NCBI GenBank assembly: GCA_023653785.1
Contig: JAMKCH010058324.1
Span: 1-64,000, forward strand
Direction of reading: 5' to 3'
From: Ophioderma brevispina
Taxonomy: Eukaryota; Echinodermata; Ophiuroidea; Amphilepidida; Ophiodermatidae
DNA: 64,000 nucleotides
The notes below the pieces were generated by a model that worked only from the letters and a program-made list of their open reading frames with translations, was not told where the DNA came from and searched no databases. Below are positions 35,120 to 46,253 of this stretch, piece after piece; position 1 is the first letter of the stretch, and each line of letters opens with the position of its first letter. The position numbers and the translations under genes are program-made.

Positions 35120-36450
35120 TTCCTACAGATTGGGTGGGGGGCAATTCCGGTATGAATGACCTGGATCACCACAATTGAAGCACCGAAAAACGTTTCTCTA
35201 GATGGTCTAGGTGGATATTCTGCTGGCTTCCTGTTCCATCGCACGTACATATTTTGGACGTGCCCGCTTTGCCGCTCCGCCTCCCTTACACACCCATATT
35301 CCAGGATCGACAGCATGGCCAGACAACTTTTGTATCTTTCGTACTCCCGTTACTCATCCCTTCCCCTCGATTGTCCCCTGCATACGATTTTAAATTCTCG
35401 CCTTCCATTGTAGTGTACCTTATCCCAGTGACCCCAACCACGTTCCGTGTTATCCCTCGTATAAGAGAGACCATCCCACCAGATCCCGCATATAGGGATT
35501 TCCAGTAGAGTTGACATACACCCAGGTGGTTATTTGAACCGGTTCTTACCCACCGACCGTTGGTTTACTCAGGAGACTACAGTTACTTCGTGGGTTTGGT
35601 CCGTCTCCCCGACTGATTAAGTTCGTCTACGTCCCTCTTTAGCCTTTGATGAGACCTTTCCCACCACTCGTTCCCTGTCCCGATATTGATTTTTTACCTC
35701 TTTCGTACTTGTTTTTTCTTTGAGGGTTTTGTCTCTCGTAGCAGACGGCTTGTGCGCCCAACCTGTTTTAGAGGAGGGGATGTTAGAGAGGACAGAGAGA
35801 AAGACCTCGTTCCCCCGGCTTGATTATGCTGCCTTCCATTTATTTGTCCACAGTTTGTTGGACAGTACTTGGAAGACTGTTGTGTCTTGCTTCTCGTGGT
35901 TATTCGCCGCTGCCGCAACTCTAACATGTAGCTGACTACCTGCCTCAATTCCTCTTTGATAGAGGTTCCCGACTCTCGTCCCCCGATCCATATCGTTGTT
36001 CAAGGGTTTTGATCAAATGTGTATACTCCAATGGCGGCCAGGTCACTTCATTTTTGGGGAGAATCTTTAACACGTTCCCCTTTCAAGGAAGCTGTCAGGA
36101 AGCCCGCAGCATCACTATCATCCCAGGCCGTTGATGAGTTTACACGGCCTTGAAGTGTTGTAATAGTCGCCCCAGAGGATTTCCATTCAATCGGTTCGGG
36201 TATCCTATTGGTTTCCCTTTCTTCCTTCCTTCTTACCTCCAATCCCCTCTGCACTCGGGGTGTTGATTCTGTCCGCCGCTGTACCCTGCCGCCTGTGCGT
36301 ACAACGACGCCCCGTGGTTTGTCGTGGACCCCCCCCCCTCCGGGGATCCCGCCGCTTTTCATCCTTGTACCTCACCGGCCTTTGGGTTTGTCTCTTGCTC
36401 CCCCACCTTTCTGTTCTCCCCCCCATACACGCCCCATCCGACACCCCTCT
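35120..36450 (-). pseudogene. gag: Ty3/gypsy gag with CCHC zinc knuckle
   Basis: Gag packages element RNA into cytoplasmic particles. The clearest part is the nucleocapsid knuckle CFNCGDPGHSYRNC at about 35,137-35,185 (minus), a perfect C-x2-C-x4-H-x4-C. Upstream, an open segment at 36,048-36,362 contains WDDSDAAGFLTASLKGERV, followed after a frameshift by a stretch ending LEQRYGSGDES. These match the end of the capsid domain of Ty3-type Gag. The N-terminal part (36,205-36,444) is arginine- and glycine-rich. The start codon cannot be chosen because the frame is broken repeatedly. The plus-strand proline-rich frames over the same region are shadows. Confidence 0.75.
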
Positions 36451-37041
36451 CCTTCCTCCTCTTCTCTCGTTGCATCGACTGCATACCCTCCCCCCCCACA
36501 GCGCTGCTCCCCGAAACCACTCCTACCCCATTCACTCCCCTTGTTTTTCAACTTTTTCTTGTATAGACGTTCACCCCACCAGACAGCAGCATAGCTCGTT
36601 ATTCCTCAGCAATCAGAAACACACACACCACAGACCCCTCGGCTTATTTCTCCGCCACCACTCCCACGCGTCACTGGTTGTATAAGGGTGTCCTTGATAT
36701 TGGAGCCGCATAGACACCACCTCTTCTTCCCAATGCTCTCCCCCTTACAGACCACCGCTAGTCACCTCTGCCCACCCTTGTCAAACTTTCACAGACACCT
36801 TAGCAACCTCGGAGAGAGAGAAAGAAAAACCCCACCCCACCCCTAGGACAGTGTTAGCCATACTGCAGGGTCTATTGCACTCGTGCGCAGCGCATCTTAC
36901 ATCGCACTCATGTGTGAGATGTGGGTGGTGTGCACCAGAGACCAAGCTACAGAGAGTCGAGATGACCTTGCAAATTCGCGTGAGACAGAGTGCCCAGCCA
37001 TGTGTTAAACTACTTAATTGGCAATAAAACAGCATAGAAAA
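36451..37041 (-). other. 5' leader of the Ty3/gypsy element
   Basis: Sequence between the primer site and gag; C- and T-rich on the plus strand at 36,200-36,560. A 98-codon minus frame (36,781-37,077) overlaps the primer site and looks accidental. Confidence 0.5.
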
Positions 37042-37058
37042 TCCCACTCCCGACACCA
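37042..37058 (-). promoter_or_regulatory. Candidate primer-binding site, tRNA-Leu-like
   Basis: On the minus strand TGGTGTCGGGAGTGGGA closely resembles the complement of the 3' end of animal tRNA-Leu, which commonly primes Ty3/gypsy elements. It starts 24 bases inside the LTR end, whereas most elements place it within a few bases, so the LTR end or the assignment may be slightly off. Confidence 0.6.
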
Positions 37059-37082
37059 GTGTTGTTAGCTGGGCCACTTTTT

Positions 37083-38453
37083 TGCCCTAGGATGGCCGAG
37101 TTAGCGGGGTGGGCAAGTAGGGAAGTGGAAGAAACCATTTCTATGTTTGGGTGATTGGGTAGCGATAGGGCTGGCAGAATGATTGGAAATTGGGGCTAAT
37201 TAATAGATATTTATGATTAAAAAGGACTGGTAGCGCTAAAGTTGGAAACTTAGACTAATTATATTAATTCAAAAAAACAATTAAACAGACCATCCTTCAG
37301 TTGGGTGCCTATCACCAATACTTTCTAACATTTATTAACTAATGAGGCGCATACGAAAAGAACATAATAAATAAAAGAAGAAGAAAAAACTATTGCCACC
37401 CCCTCTATCTGTACCAGTGGTGGTGATGAAAGTCAAAGTGTGGGGTGTGTGGTGTCTGTTGTGGAACTTGTGTGTGAATGTGAGGGTGTGTGTGTGTGCG
37501 TTCATAACAACACATATTTGGGTGCACCATGACAAAACATACCGTTACCAGTATAAGTCCAGAATATACGTGTACACAGGGTCATTCCATAAAGAACACA
37601 AAGTTAATTGTTGGGGCAAAAGTCGTCCAGCGCTCCAGGTTTAAAACAGCACGATTTGATCCACAAACGTTATTTCCAAGCATGATGGGTAAACAACGTA
37701 TGTTCATTTCGAATCCATTGTTAACACTATGACGGCTTTATCTCACACACTGTAGTTTTTGGTTCAACGCTACCACTATCGAACTTTCCAGATTATAATA
37801 TACTGAAGATGGTGTTAGTCTCTCTAAAGGAAAACACTGATCGCCAGACTAGCGTGTTGTGTCCCAGCGAGGATGCTATTGATAAAGTTCGTCTCCTGCC
37901 ACGTCAGCAAGGGAGGTTAAAAAACCCCTCACACCTAGATTTTTGGTGGATATATTTAAGTTGTCATGGATTGGTATATAGATAAAATACACTGTCAAAG
38001 AATCCCACAACCCAAGTTTTGTTTTAGAGGCATTATCTGGTACCTGGGAATGATATTCATGGTACAGTTAGTAACAGTTTAACCTAACAAGCTCAATTGA
38101 TTCAAAAACACGCCACTATTATAAATATAAATGGGAAGAAAAGGTTAAAGTTGTATTCATGTTTTTATGGGAATCCTATATTACACCCTTAACCTATCAG
38201 TGCTCTGTCAAAAAGTCTCAGGTTAGGCAGGCTCCTCAACCAATGAGATAGGACCTCTGTTTGTAAGTGGTTTAGCAAGGGATTCTCTCAAGAAGTAGAC
38301 TATGATATTGGGCTAATGACTTTGACTAGGGGAAAGGGTCAAAGGACAACTTGGTAACAAGGGCCTCTTTTCTATTCTGGAAAATGTCTTCTTTTATGGT
38401 ACCAGGCTAACCAGTGCTTAAAGCTCAGAATAATTAAATGCAATTTTGTTACA
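37083..38453 (-). repeat. 5' LTR of the Ty3/gypsy element
   Basis: Direct repeat of 27,738-29,067. Minus-strand ends are TGTAACAAAA at 38,453 and GGGCA at 37,083. It includes a GT-rich stretch (37,440-37,500) and the AATCATTCTGCCAGCC block near 37,170. Differences from the other LTR are many and mostly one or two-base gaps. Confidence 0.93.
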
Positions 38454-41400
38454 GTTGCTTTCTTGTTCACGACAATTATTATTTGTGTATATTAACTGGT
38501 ACAAGTTACCCCAGACGTGTACCAGTCAGGAAAAAAAAAATGGTTTTGTTGTTTGATTCAAATTAGTGAAATGGGCTCTCCCGTATTTGTTAGCGGTTCT
38601 TCCATGGTCATTGAATGATGTTGCAATCAGAGCACGTTGGCGTTGCGAATCTTAGGTCAAACAAAATGATTTCTATTATACTCTTTCCGCTGCGAAGGGT
38701 TATTATAAACACGAAGGTAGTTTGCCTTATTGTTAATTGAAAAGTTTTTGAAATATTTTTACCGCGAGCAGATATCAAAAATGCTCTAATGTTCAGAATT
38801 GAGCTTAAAAACTGGTTGTCAAATCACTGGGATTCAATATGATATATTTGAACCACACCCCATATTTATTTACTTTAAGGGGAAACATAGGTCATGTATC
38901 CAACTATCAGGACATTATAATAGTCTCTTTTTATCCTCAATAAAACCAAACATTTATTAAATGCTGCCATACAAGCTATTCTTTGTTTTAATTTTGTGGA
39001 CGTGGGAAAAAGGAAAAAATTTATTAAACCCATATCAAAAATTGGGAGCAATTCTGTTTGCTCAAGTATGTTAATTTACTACCCCACGTACATAAATAAA
39101 ATCCAATATACTTTTTGTTGTGACCATGGTTGATACTTGATTACTATTTGAAATGACAGAGGGAGAATAAAATTCAAGGTTGAAAGGTCAATCCAATTTA
39201 AAACCTCCATTTTCATTAATCTTATTGAGAAGCCGCCTGTTACTGAAGAAAGTATACATTCAAGAGGTTTCGTAGTGTAGATTTCAACTATAATCGCCTA
39301 TTTTAAAATTAGTAGCACTGATATTAAAACAACCTTTCTACATGAGACAGGAAATCAATTGCTCATTAGCCCGTTTATGAGGAACCAGATTAAATTTTAA
39401 AAGCATTAAAACATCTATTTTCAGGAAAGCATCTTATGACAAATGAATACTAAAGGCACTATCAGTGATTTTTAAGGTCCATTCTCCGATAAGTGTTCAA
39501 AAAGTCGTTTTTAGTGTTGCTCACATCATGCACAGTTTTACCACTTGTTTTTTGCCTTTAAGAATGAAAGTTTATGAATATAAATTTACTTAGGAGTTAG
39601 GTTTTCAAAATGATCCGGACTAGATACTGTAACCGGATGAGAAAATATCAAGCAATAAGGCCTAAAGATTGCTAATTCTTGCTTTTCGCCATTTCGCCAC
39701 CCAAATCTCGTTCCTTTAAATGTGTCCCCTGCTCGTTACCAAGAGCGCATATCACAGATTTGCTTGCATTTTTATCAGACTCCTATTATGCACTAATTGT
39801 TCAGTTTAAACAATGATAATATTGGATTATTAAAGTTTCGCAATAGTTTCCTGAGAGCATGTCGCCAATATTGCAGACAGATCGTTACAATATTCGAATG
39901 TTATACAAAATTGCTAAAAATATACTGAATACCTGACTTTCCCAATCTGTGATAAATCGAGAAGATGGCAATGTTATGTTATACGTTTTGATAAAAAAGC
40001 TGCTTTCACGTACCAAGTTGCCAGTTCCTAGTAATGAAAGAATCCCTCCTGTTACGTTCATACCGCGAACAGATACGTTACCTCCCACCTGCTATGCTCT
40101 TGCAATATGGTGTGATACATAAAGTCAAATATACCACACCATGCTTTAGTATGAAGGTAATACCTGATAACGTATAGAGACTAAGTCGGTGAAGTACGTA
40201 CTTTCATCAAGAACAGCACGACTAAGAAAAAGGCCCGACAGATACGTTACGACAGATACGTTACTTAAGTGTTAACGTTAGGCAATATACTAAAAATCGG
40301 ATATATTTTTAAGATCCCCCATGCATTGTTACGTGTTCTGAGAATATTAAAGTTTTATACATTTCAATGATTTTCAGGAATTCCTAATGTTGATATTCGT
40401 CATTTTGGAGACACTTGAACACTTTAACGGAGAATGGCCCTAAATCAAAAAAAATCTAAAAAAATCAGCAAAAATCAGAATTTTGCATTGGTTTGTAAGA
40501 AAGTATAGTTATCCTACCTACCCTGCAAGGTGATACGTCTAGATCAACCTAATAAGGACATTTCTTCTATCATTGGGAAATTATGGGGAGTTGTTTGAGG
40601 CAAATACGGCCAAAATCCGGTGTCGCAAATATTGTAATCTCCGTATTTAAAACAAAACTTTTGTATATATTTTTGAACGTTGTATGTACGTATTAAACAC
40701 TGATTCCATACCACAGGCAAAGTGTTAAATAAAAACATCAAGCTAATCACTTTGAATAAAAAGTGCAATCCTAAAAGGTGTCGCAAGATTAAAGCAATAA
40801 TAGCACGTTTTTGAAGAGCGCCCCCAATTGTCAAAATTTGAGTTTTTTGCACAGTTGTGTTGGTACTGTCCTAGTAACAACAATATTCAAAATGCGTATT
40901 GTCATAAAAGAATCGGTTTGGTAATTATAATCGGGATCCCGATAATTTAACGAAACGGCGGAGCTGGAAACTCCAAATTTATGTCCGTCCATGATGCCTT
41001 GTTCAAGCACCTACCAACCTTCATTCACTGGTTCAACACGTCTGACACAATAAGGTCATAGAGCATATTTGCAGAATCATGCGAGGATGGAGCATATCCC
41101 CCTCCCTAAAACTAACGAAATAGCAATACCATGGCAAAAATTAATTTTATTAATATTGCAACATTAGAAAAGTTATAACATAAAATGAATGTTCCATGCT
41201 TGCGCCTTCCAATAGCAAGTTCAACAAAAAATTCCACTCAGACAGACCGTCCTGAGTAGCATAGGCCACTGCCCTGACCACAATAGTAGTGGTGGTTTAT
41301 ATCCAGACTAGCAGCTCCTAGATCCAGTGTGCACCACAGACCACCAAGGAGTACATACCCATTTATTTTTTAATTGAATCTTTCTCTAGACAGGGTAGCC

Positions 41401-41898
41401 CCTTCAATGTCTAAAGCACTGATTCAAACCTGCAACACATGTTCAAAATATTGAGAACAATGTCCATACACAAATAGCAGTTTGTCGGTTCTTAGCAGAC
41501 AGCCTTGAACAAGGCTAGTCCATGATGGAAATAGATCGCCCCTTGGTGTCAAATAATATCGCTGTATAAATGGCTGCGCGTATCCAGAATTGGGCTAACG
41601 AAGAGATAATGTCAAGTCCACAAAACAGATCCTTGCCACAACCTTGCTTAACTGAACCCTGGTTACCCAAAGTCCAGTTGAACAGAGTATTATTTTCAAG
41701 ACCCGACTATTTTAGAGATAAAGTGTATGATTTTGGGAGACCGGTACTCTCTTTACGACGATTGAACCCAATGCGATAACCTTAATTTTAAGTGGAAAAA
41801 CGAGGCCTCCGGCCTCGTTTTCTGCACTGCAAAATAACATTACAACAAGTTGACAGACATCCTCAATAAACGTGGAAGGTTGAAATTCACAGCACACA
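38454..41898. other. Unassigned sequence
   Basis: AT-rich DNA without a recognised element. A segment near 38,770-38,850 could be a scrap of a LINE C-terminus (MFRIELKNWLSNHWDS), but this is too short to call. Three copies of ACAGATACGTTAC lie at 40,069, 40,238 and 40,252. A perfect hairpin AACGAGGCCTCCGGCCTCGTT lies near 41,800-41,820. Confidence 0.35.
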
Positions 41899-42495
41899 AT
41901 CAAAATTGGTAGAGGGGCAAATGCAACGTAATTCGACTTTGTGAATTCATTACTTCCCAACAGAAGCCTTTTTTGGATATCGTAATCTTTATTAATGTAA
42001 TTTACCTTGGGTATCTTTCTATTGATACAAAAAATTTACTTTTGGTTAAACATCCTACAGGTACCGCCGCTTCCAAAATTTTTACTTTTGAACGTAAACC
42101 TTCCTACAGGGTCTGCAGGTGGGTCCTATTTACTACACTAGGCACTGGGGGGTATATTCATTCTCTAAGTATCTCTCAGGAGTTGCCATTCGACCCTTCT
42201 GAAGGCATTCGACCAAATTTCAAAACAATCTGAACACTTTCACCATAGGTAACTATGCATATTCCTAAATATGTTAATAGCCCAGCCGGTCTAGCGTAAT
42301 CAACCCGTCTTATGCACACACATTGGCAGGGTTGCCAAAATTATCACCGCCCAATTCAAGGGCAGACGCGCGAAAAAAAAGTTGCCGAAAAATAAAATGC
42401 TCTCAAAATTGAAGTTAGGGAGTATTTAAACCATACTTTGGCGTTAATAATTTTTGGACTCGTCAATTTTCACTGAACAAAATTCCAAGATCAAA
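41899..42495 (+). repeat. Duplicated block A, copy 1
   Basis: Matches 43,165-43,765 in direct orientation over about 590 bases, including CGTAATTCGACTTTGTGAA, TTCGACCCTTCTGAA, TTTCAAAACAATCTGAACAC, CCAGCCGGTCTAGCGTAATC and GGGCAGACGCGCGAAAAAAA. Differences are chiefly one to three-base gaps. No coding function seen. Confidence 0.9.
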
Positions 42496-42972
42496 GTTTT
42501 TCCTCTGTAATATTGTGTTAATTTGTCGGCCTCTATGCCATCTTGTTCCTCAGCGCTACGATCTTTATGTACCGCGGTTTATATGCTGAATATATATGTC
42601 TGTTATATGTGTATGAATGAAATCTACCACCTCAAACAAAAGGACTTCCTTAACGTGACTGCTGAACCGACGGAACACTAATGCATGAGCGTAGACACGT
42701 ACTCTTCGCGCAATTTCCCGCTATTTCATTTGAAGGACGTTTGTTTGTTTGTTTTTTGTTTGTTTGTTTATTTCTTCTTTATATTGGGTCCATATTCAGA
42801 GGAAATTTATATATCCCCTGTTCTTCCATATGGACGTCTTCAGTAGTTGCGTTGAATTAATTATCGGAGATTTCCCCAATTATTCTAATTACAAATTTTC
42901 CTTCTTTTGCGACACTAGCGAATTTGAAATCTACCACTCGTAATGGTTTTCTAGCAATTAACCGTGTGCAAT
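42496..42972 (+). repeat. Duplicated block B, copy 1: truncated CR1-like LINE 3' end
   Basis: Matches 45,764-46,253, starting at GTTTTTCCTCTGTA and running through CGGCCTCTATGCCA, CTGAACCGACGGAAC, the (GTTT)n stretch and TTCCATATGGACGTCTTCAG. In the second copy the block begins inside the last codons of a LINE reverse transcriptase, so this copy is best explained as a 5'-truncated insertion of the same LINE, carrying only its 3' untranslated region. Confidence 0.8.
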
Positions 42973-43164
42973 AGTCGATTTTCATAAAACAATGGCAGCC
43001 ATTTTTGAATAGGCAGTAACGCGCTATTGTGCAACATTCGGGGCGGAAAATACCTAATCCCTATCAGGGGACACGCCCCTTTACGGGTGAAAGATTGGAA
43101 AATTAATCACCTGTGGGTGCAACAATCTCGATTTTTAAGGCCCGTACAGAACTACTGGCTTGTG

Positions 43165-43765
43165 GACTAACATCACACAAAATTGGTATAGGTAAAATTC
43201 ACGTAATTCGACTTTGTGAAGTCATTACTCCAAACAGAAGCCTTGCTTGGGATATAGTTATCTTTATATAATGTAAATTACATTTGTTATCTTTCTATGA
43301 TACAAAAAAAAAATTAGCTTTTGTGAAAAAAGCCTACAGGGACCGGCAGCTTCCAAAATTTTTACTTTTGAACGTAATTTCCTATAGGGTCTGCAGGTGG
43401 GGCCTATTTACTAGGAACTGGTATCTTCATTCACTAAAGTATCTGCTCAGGTAGTTGCATTCGACCCTTCTGAACATTCGAGCCAAATTTCAAAACAATC
43501 TGAACACTTTCACCATAGGTAACTATGCAATATTCATAAATATGTTAATAACCCAGCCGGTCTAGCGTAATCACCTCGTGCTTATGCACACACATTGCAG
43601 GGTTGCCAAAATTATCAGCCCAATTCGAGGGCAGACGCGCGAAAAAAAAGTTGCCGAAAAAGTAAAATGCTCTCAAAATTGAAGTTAGGGAGCATTTAAA
43701 CCATACTTTTGCGTTAATTTTGGACTCGATCAATTTCACTTGAACAAAATTCAAGATCAAATTAA
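43165..43765 (+). repeat. Duplicated block A, copy 2
   Basis: Direct copy of 41,899-42,495. The two copies flank the truncated LINE end at 42,496-42,972 plus about 190 unrelated bases. Confidence 0.9.
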
Positions 43766-43784
43766 TTTCTCCAAATTTAGCACA

Positions 43785-43855
43785 GTGGGGGTTCGACCTT
43801 TCGCCGAGGAGAGATTAGGAAGCATTCTTAACCACTTAGACTAGCGAGGGATTTG
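43785..43855 (-). mobile_element. tRNA-like SINE head or tRNA pseudogene
   Basis: On the minus strand CGCTAGTCTAAGTGGTTAAG contains a box A matching TRGYNNARNNGG, and about 40 bases later AAGGTCGAACCCCC is a box B lacking one T. The body between them does not fold into a clean cloverleaf by eye, so this is more likely a SINE head than a working tRNA gene. Confidence 0.5.
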
Positions 43856-44913
43856 TTGGCGATGTTGGGATTTTAAATCAATATAAACCTTCACGGAATA
43901 AAGGCAGACTCATGTATGTGTATATATACAATACATACACGTAATTCCTGCTGTCTTTCCCTTATCTTATGAATAAGTCATTTTTATATTGTAATTGATG
44001 CTTGTTGTCTTTGAATGTGTTTGACTTGTTTTGCATGTTTGCCCTGCTTCTGTTTGGGTTTCCAAACAATGTCCTGGGCTTTGTGTACTTCTTTATAGTT
44101 TTTAATGAATAAAGGAGAATAAATAAATAAATAAAAAAAAATAATAACGATCAACATCATGCAAAATGATACTGTGATACACGAAAGTTAACAAAGGAAA
44201 GAAATTTCGCTTCCAGTAGGTGCTCACTCGCTTTCTTTTCTTTTTATTGTATCGCAACTGATTGACAGCAGCCATTTGTCATCCGTCATACACGGCTGCA
44301 CACTGACCCTACGGACGGTGTTCTAAATTGATTTCTATGCTTGTTTGTAGCAAGAACATCATTATGTGTGTAAGAACAACTTAAAACACTTTTCAAATCG
44401 TATTTATCTCTACTTTTTTACAATGTCGTCTATTGAAAGTGAAAAGGAGCCAACAATTCGCGAATTCGCTTTGGGCCTTTGCAGTTCGCGGGCCGAGTAG
44501 CCAAAGTCGCCCCAGTTGGGCTACCAAATCGTGGTTTTGGCAACATTGGTGATCATTGAACCGGCTTTGGCGTGCGTATGTTATGCACTACTTCCTTATC
44601 CACTTGGCAACGGCGCCCGTATGGGCTGATGAGAAAATGTAGCCAGACCAAGTGTGTGACATCATCTAATTATATTTGTTCACTGCTCGCGTGGAAGCTT
44701 TTGTTGTAATGATGGTGTTGCCGGGTTCAATTGTCGTAAAGAGAGTCCGGTTGTGATGTGAAAGCCAGATCTAGGCCGGTAGGAGCCATAGTCGGGGCTC
44801 CATAGACGATAACGGAATAAAGCGTGAAAACATAGGTTGCGTAAAGAGGTCAAAGAATCGATGCCCATTGTTCCCATTGTTCCGGATATGAGACGCCGGA
44901 TAATGGTTACTTC

Positions 44914-45167
44914 CAGGGGCGGATTTAGATGGGGCGCACCCGGCTCGCGCCCCCTCATTTTTTGCAGGAGCACAGGGCGCCGGGCGCCCAATAGAGCGCC
45001 GAGCGCCACTGTAGATCTATAAAATGACGTTTTAACACACAGGGCACCCTGAGCTATCTAAGACTGATGGTACAGGGCCGTCGGTGGGGTGGCTGGTAGA
45101 TCTAGCGGATTTGGGCGCCCTGGAAATAGCGCCCCCTCTCTTGAGAAAATATGGGATCCAGACCCTG
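44914..45167. mobile_element. Possible MITE with CAGGGGCGGAT end
   Basis: Starts CAGGGGCGGATTTAGATGGG and ends ATGGGATCCAGACCCTG, so the two ends are imperfect inverted copies. GC-rich interior with GGGCGCC repeats. CAGGGGCGGATC-type ends are common on hAT-like miniature elements. The 8-bp flanks (GTTACTTC and ATTCTACA) do not match, so the call is weak. Confidence 0.3.
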
Positions 45168-45540
45168 ATTCTACACCGGTCCCAAAATCATACTTTATTC
45201 TTTATTAAACACTTTATTCATTTAAGGTCATCCTTAACCCAATTCGCGATGCTTTAAGGTTAAATACAACAAGAAAGGACTGCCACCACCCAATGACAAC
45301 ATCGAAACAAACCAGTTGAATTGAACGCAACGATCATACGCAACCGAGAGAACGTTGAGGCGCGCTGAAGAAACGTAGCAAACGCGGTATGACGCGAGCG
45401 CGTCAACCTGAAAATACCGTTCAATACGCAGAGTGCGTAATACCTGGGTTCAATCATGCGAATTGAACCGGGGCATCAGCCAATGAAAATGCTTACATTT
45501 CCACAGCTGTTTAAGAATAGTTTATAAATGCCTCCATCAA

Positions 45541-45792
45541 ATGACTCCAGATTACATCTCTTCCACCATCAGTGTTCACCATCTTGCAAGAGCCTCCCTG
45601 CGTTCAGCATTTGAGCACAAAACATCCAAGCTGCTTCAGTCTGCTGAACGCAGGACCTTCTTTAATGCAGCTCCCCATATTTTGTCGGTCAATATTAGAG
45701 AATCGGCAAGAGTTACCATTTTCAAGAAAGCTCTTAAAACATATTTGTTCTCTTGGTTGTGTTCAGTTTTTCCTCTGTATATATTGTGTTAA
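45541..45792 (+). pseudogene. CR1-like LINE reverse transcriptase, C-terminal end
   Basis: An open segment of 83 codons reads through APHILSVNIRESARVTIFKK, then ALKTYLFSWL and a stop. This is the conserved C-terminal end of CR1/L2-type non-LTR reverse transcriptases (LPxxIRxSxSxxxFKxxLKTYLF). The tryptophan-asparagine pair usual at its start is replaced by FFNAA, so at least one change has occurred. It is followed by the 3' untranslated block B (45,764-46,253). The rest of the element is missing upstream. Confidence 0.75.
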
Positions 45793-46253
45793 TTTTGTCG
45801 GCCTCTATGCCACCTTGTTTCTCAGCGCTACGATCTTTATGTAGCAGCGGTTTATAAATGCTTAATATATATGTATGTATATGTGTATGATGAAATATTA
45901 CCACCTCACAAAATGACTTCCATATAACGTGACTTGCCTGAACCGACGGAACAACTAATGATTGAGCGTAGACACGTACTTCGCGCAATTTCCCGGCTAT
46001 TTCATATTGGAAGGACGTTTGTTTTGTTTGTTTTTTGTTTGTTTGTTTATTTCTTCTTTATACTGGGTCCATATTCAGAGGGAAATTTAAGTATCCCTCT
46101 GTTCTTCCATATGGACGTCTTCAGTAGTCGTTGAATTATTATCGGAGATTCCCGATATTAATTCTAATTACAAATTTCCTTCTTTTGCGACACATAGCGA
46201 ATTTGGAAATCTACCACTCAGTATGGTTTACTAGCCAATTACCGATGCAACTG
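45764..46253 (+). repeat. Duplicated block B, copy 2: CR1-like LINE 3' UTR
   Basis: Direct copy of 42,496-42,972. Here the block continues a LINE coding end, which identifies it as the 3' untranslated region. Contains a (GTTT)n stretch at 46,018-46,050. Confidence 0.8.

Larger units (their letters stand above)
27738..38453 (-). mobile_element. Ty3/gypsy LTR retrotransposon, full length, broken
   Basis: Two direct repeats of about 1.33 and 1.37 kb bound an internal region of about 8 kb. On the minus strand each LTR starts TGTAACAAA and ends in CTAGGGCA or CTGAGGGCA, the canonical TG...CA. A tRNA-Leu-like primer site lies 24 bases inside the 5' LTR and a purine-rich tract abuts the 3' LTR. Coding order is gag, protease, RT, RNase H, integrase; RT before integrase defines Ty3/gypsy. 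Every domain carries frameshifts, so the copy cannot be active as read. No 5-bp target duplication matches (GATTT at the low side, GTTGC at the high side). Confidence 0.92.

Noticed and set aside
36208..36685. Proline-rich open frames of up to 141 codons on the plus strand
   Set aside because: They lie opposite the arginine/glycine-rich gag region, occur in three overlapping frames at once, and reflect C/T-rich composition.
37083..38453. Second copy of 27,738-29,067 as an assembly duplication
   Set aside because: The TG...CA ends, polypurine tract, primer site and the Ty3/gypsy domains between the copies show that they are LTRs.
44680..45009. 109-codon minus-strand frame
   Set aside because: It runs through a GC-rich candidate miniature transposon and shows no domain.
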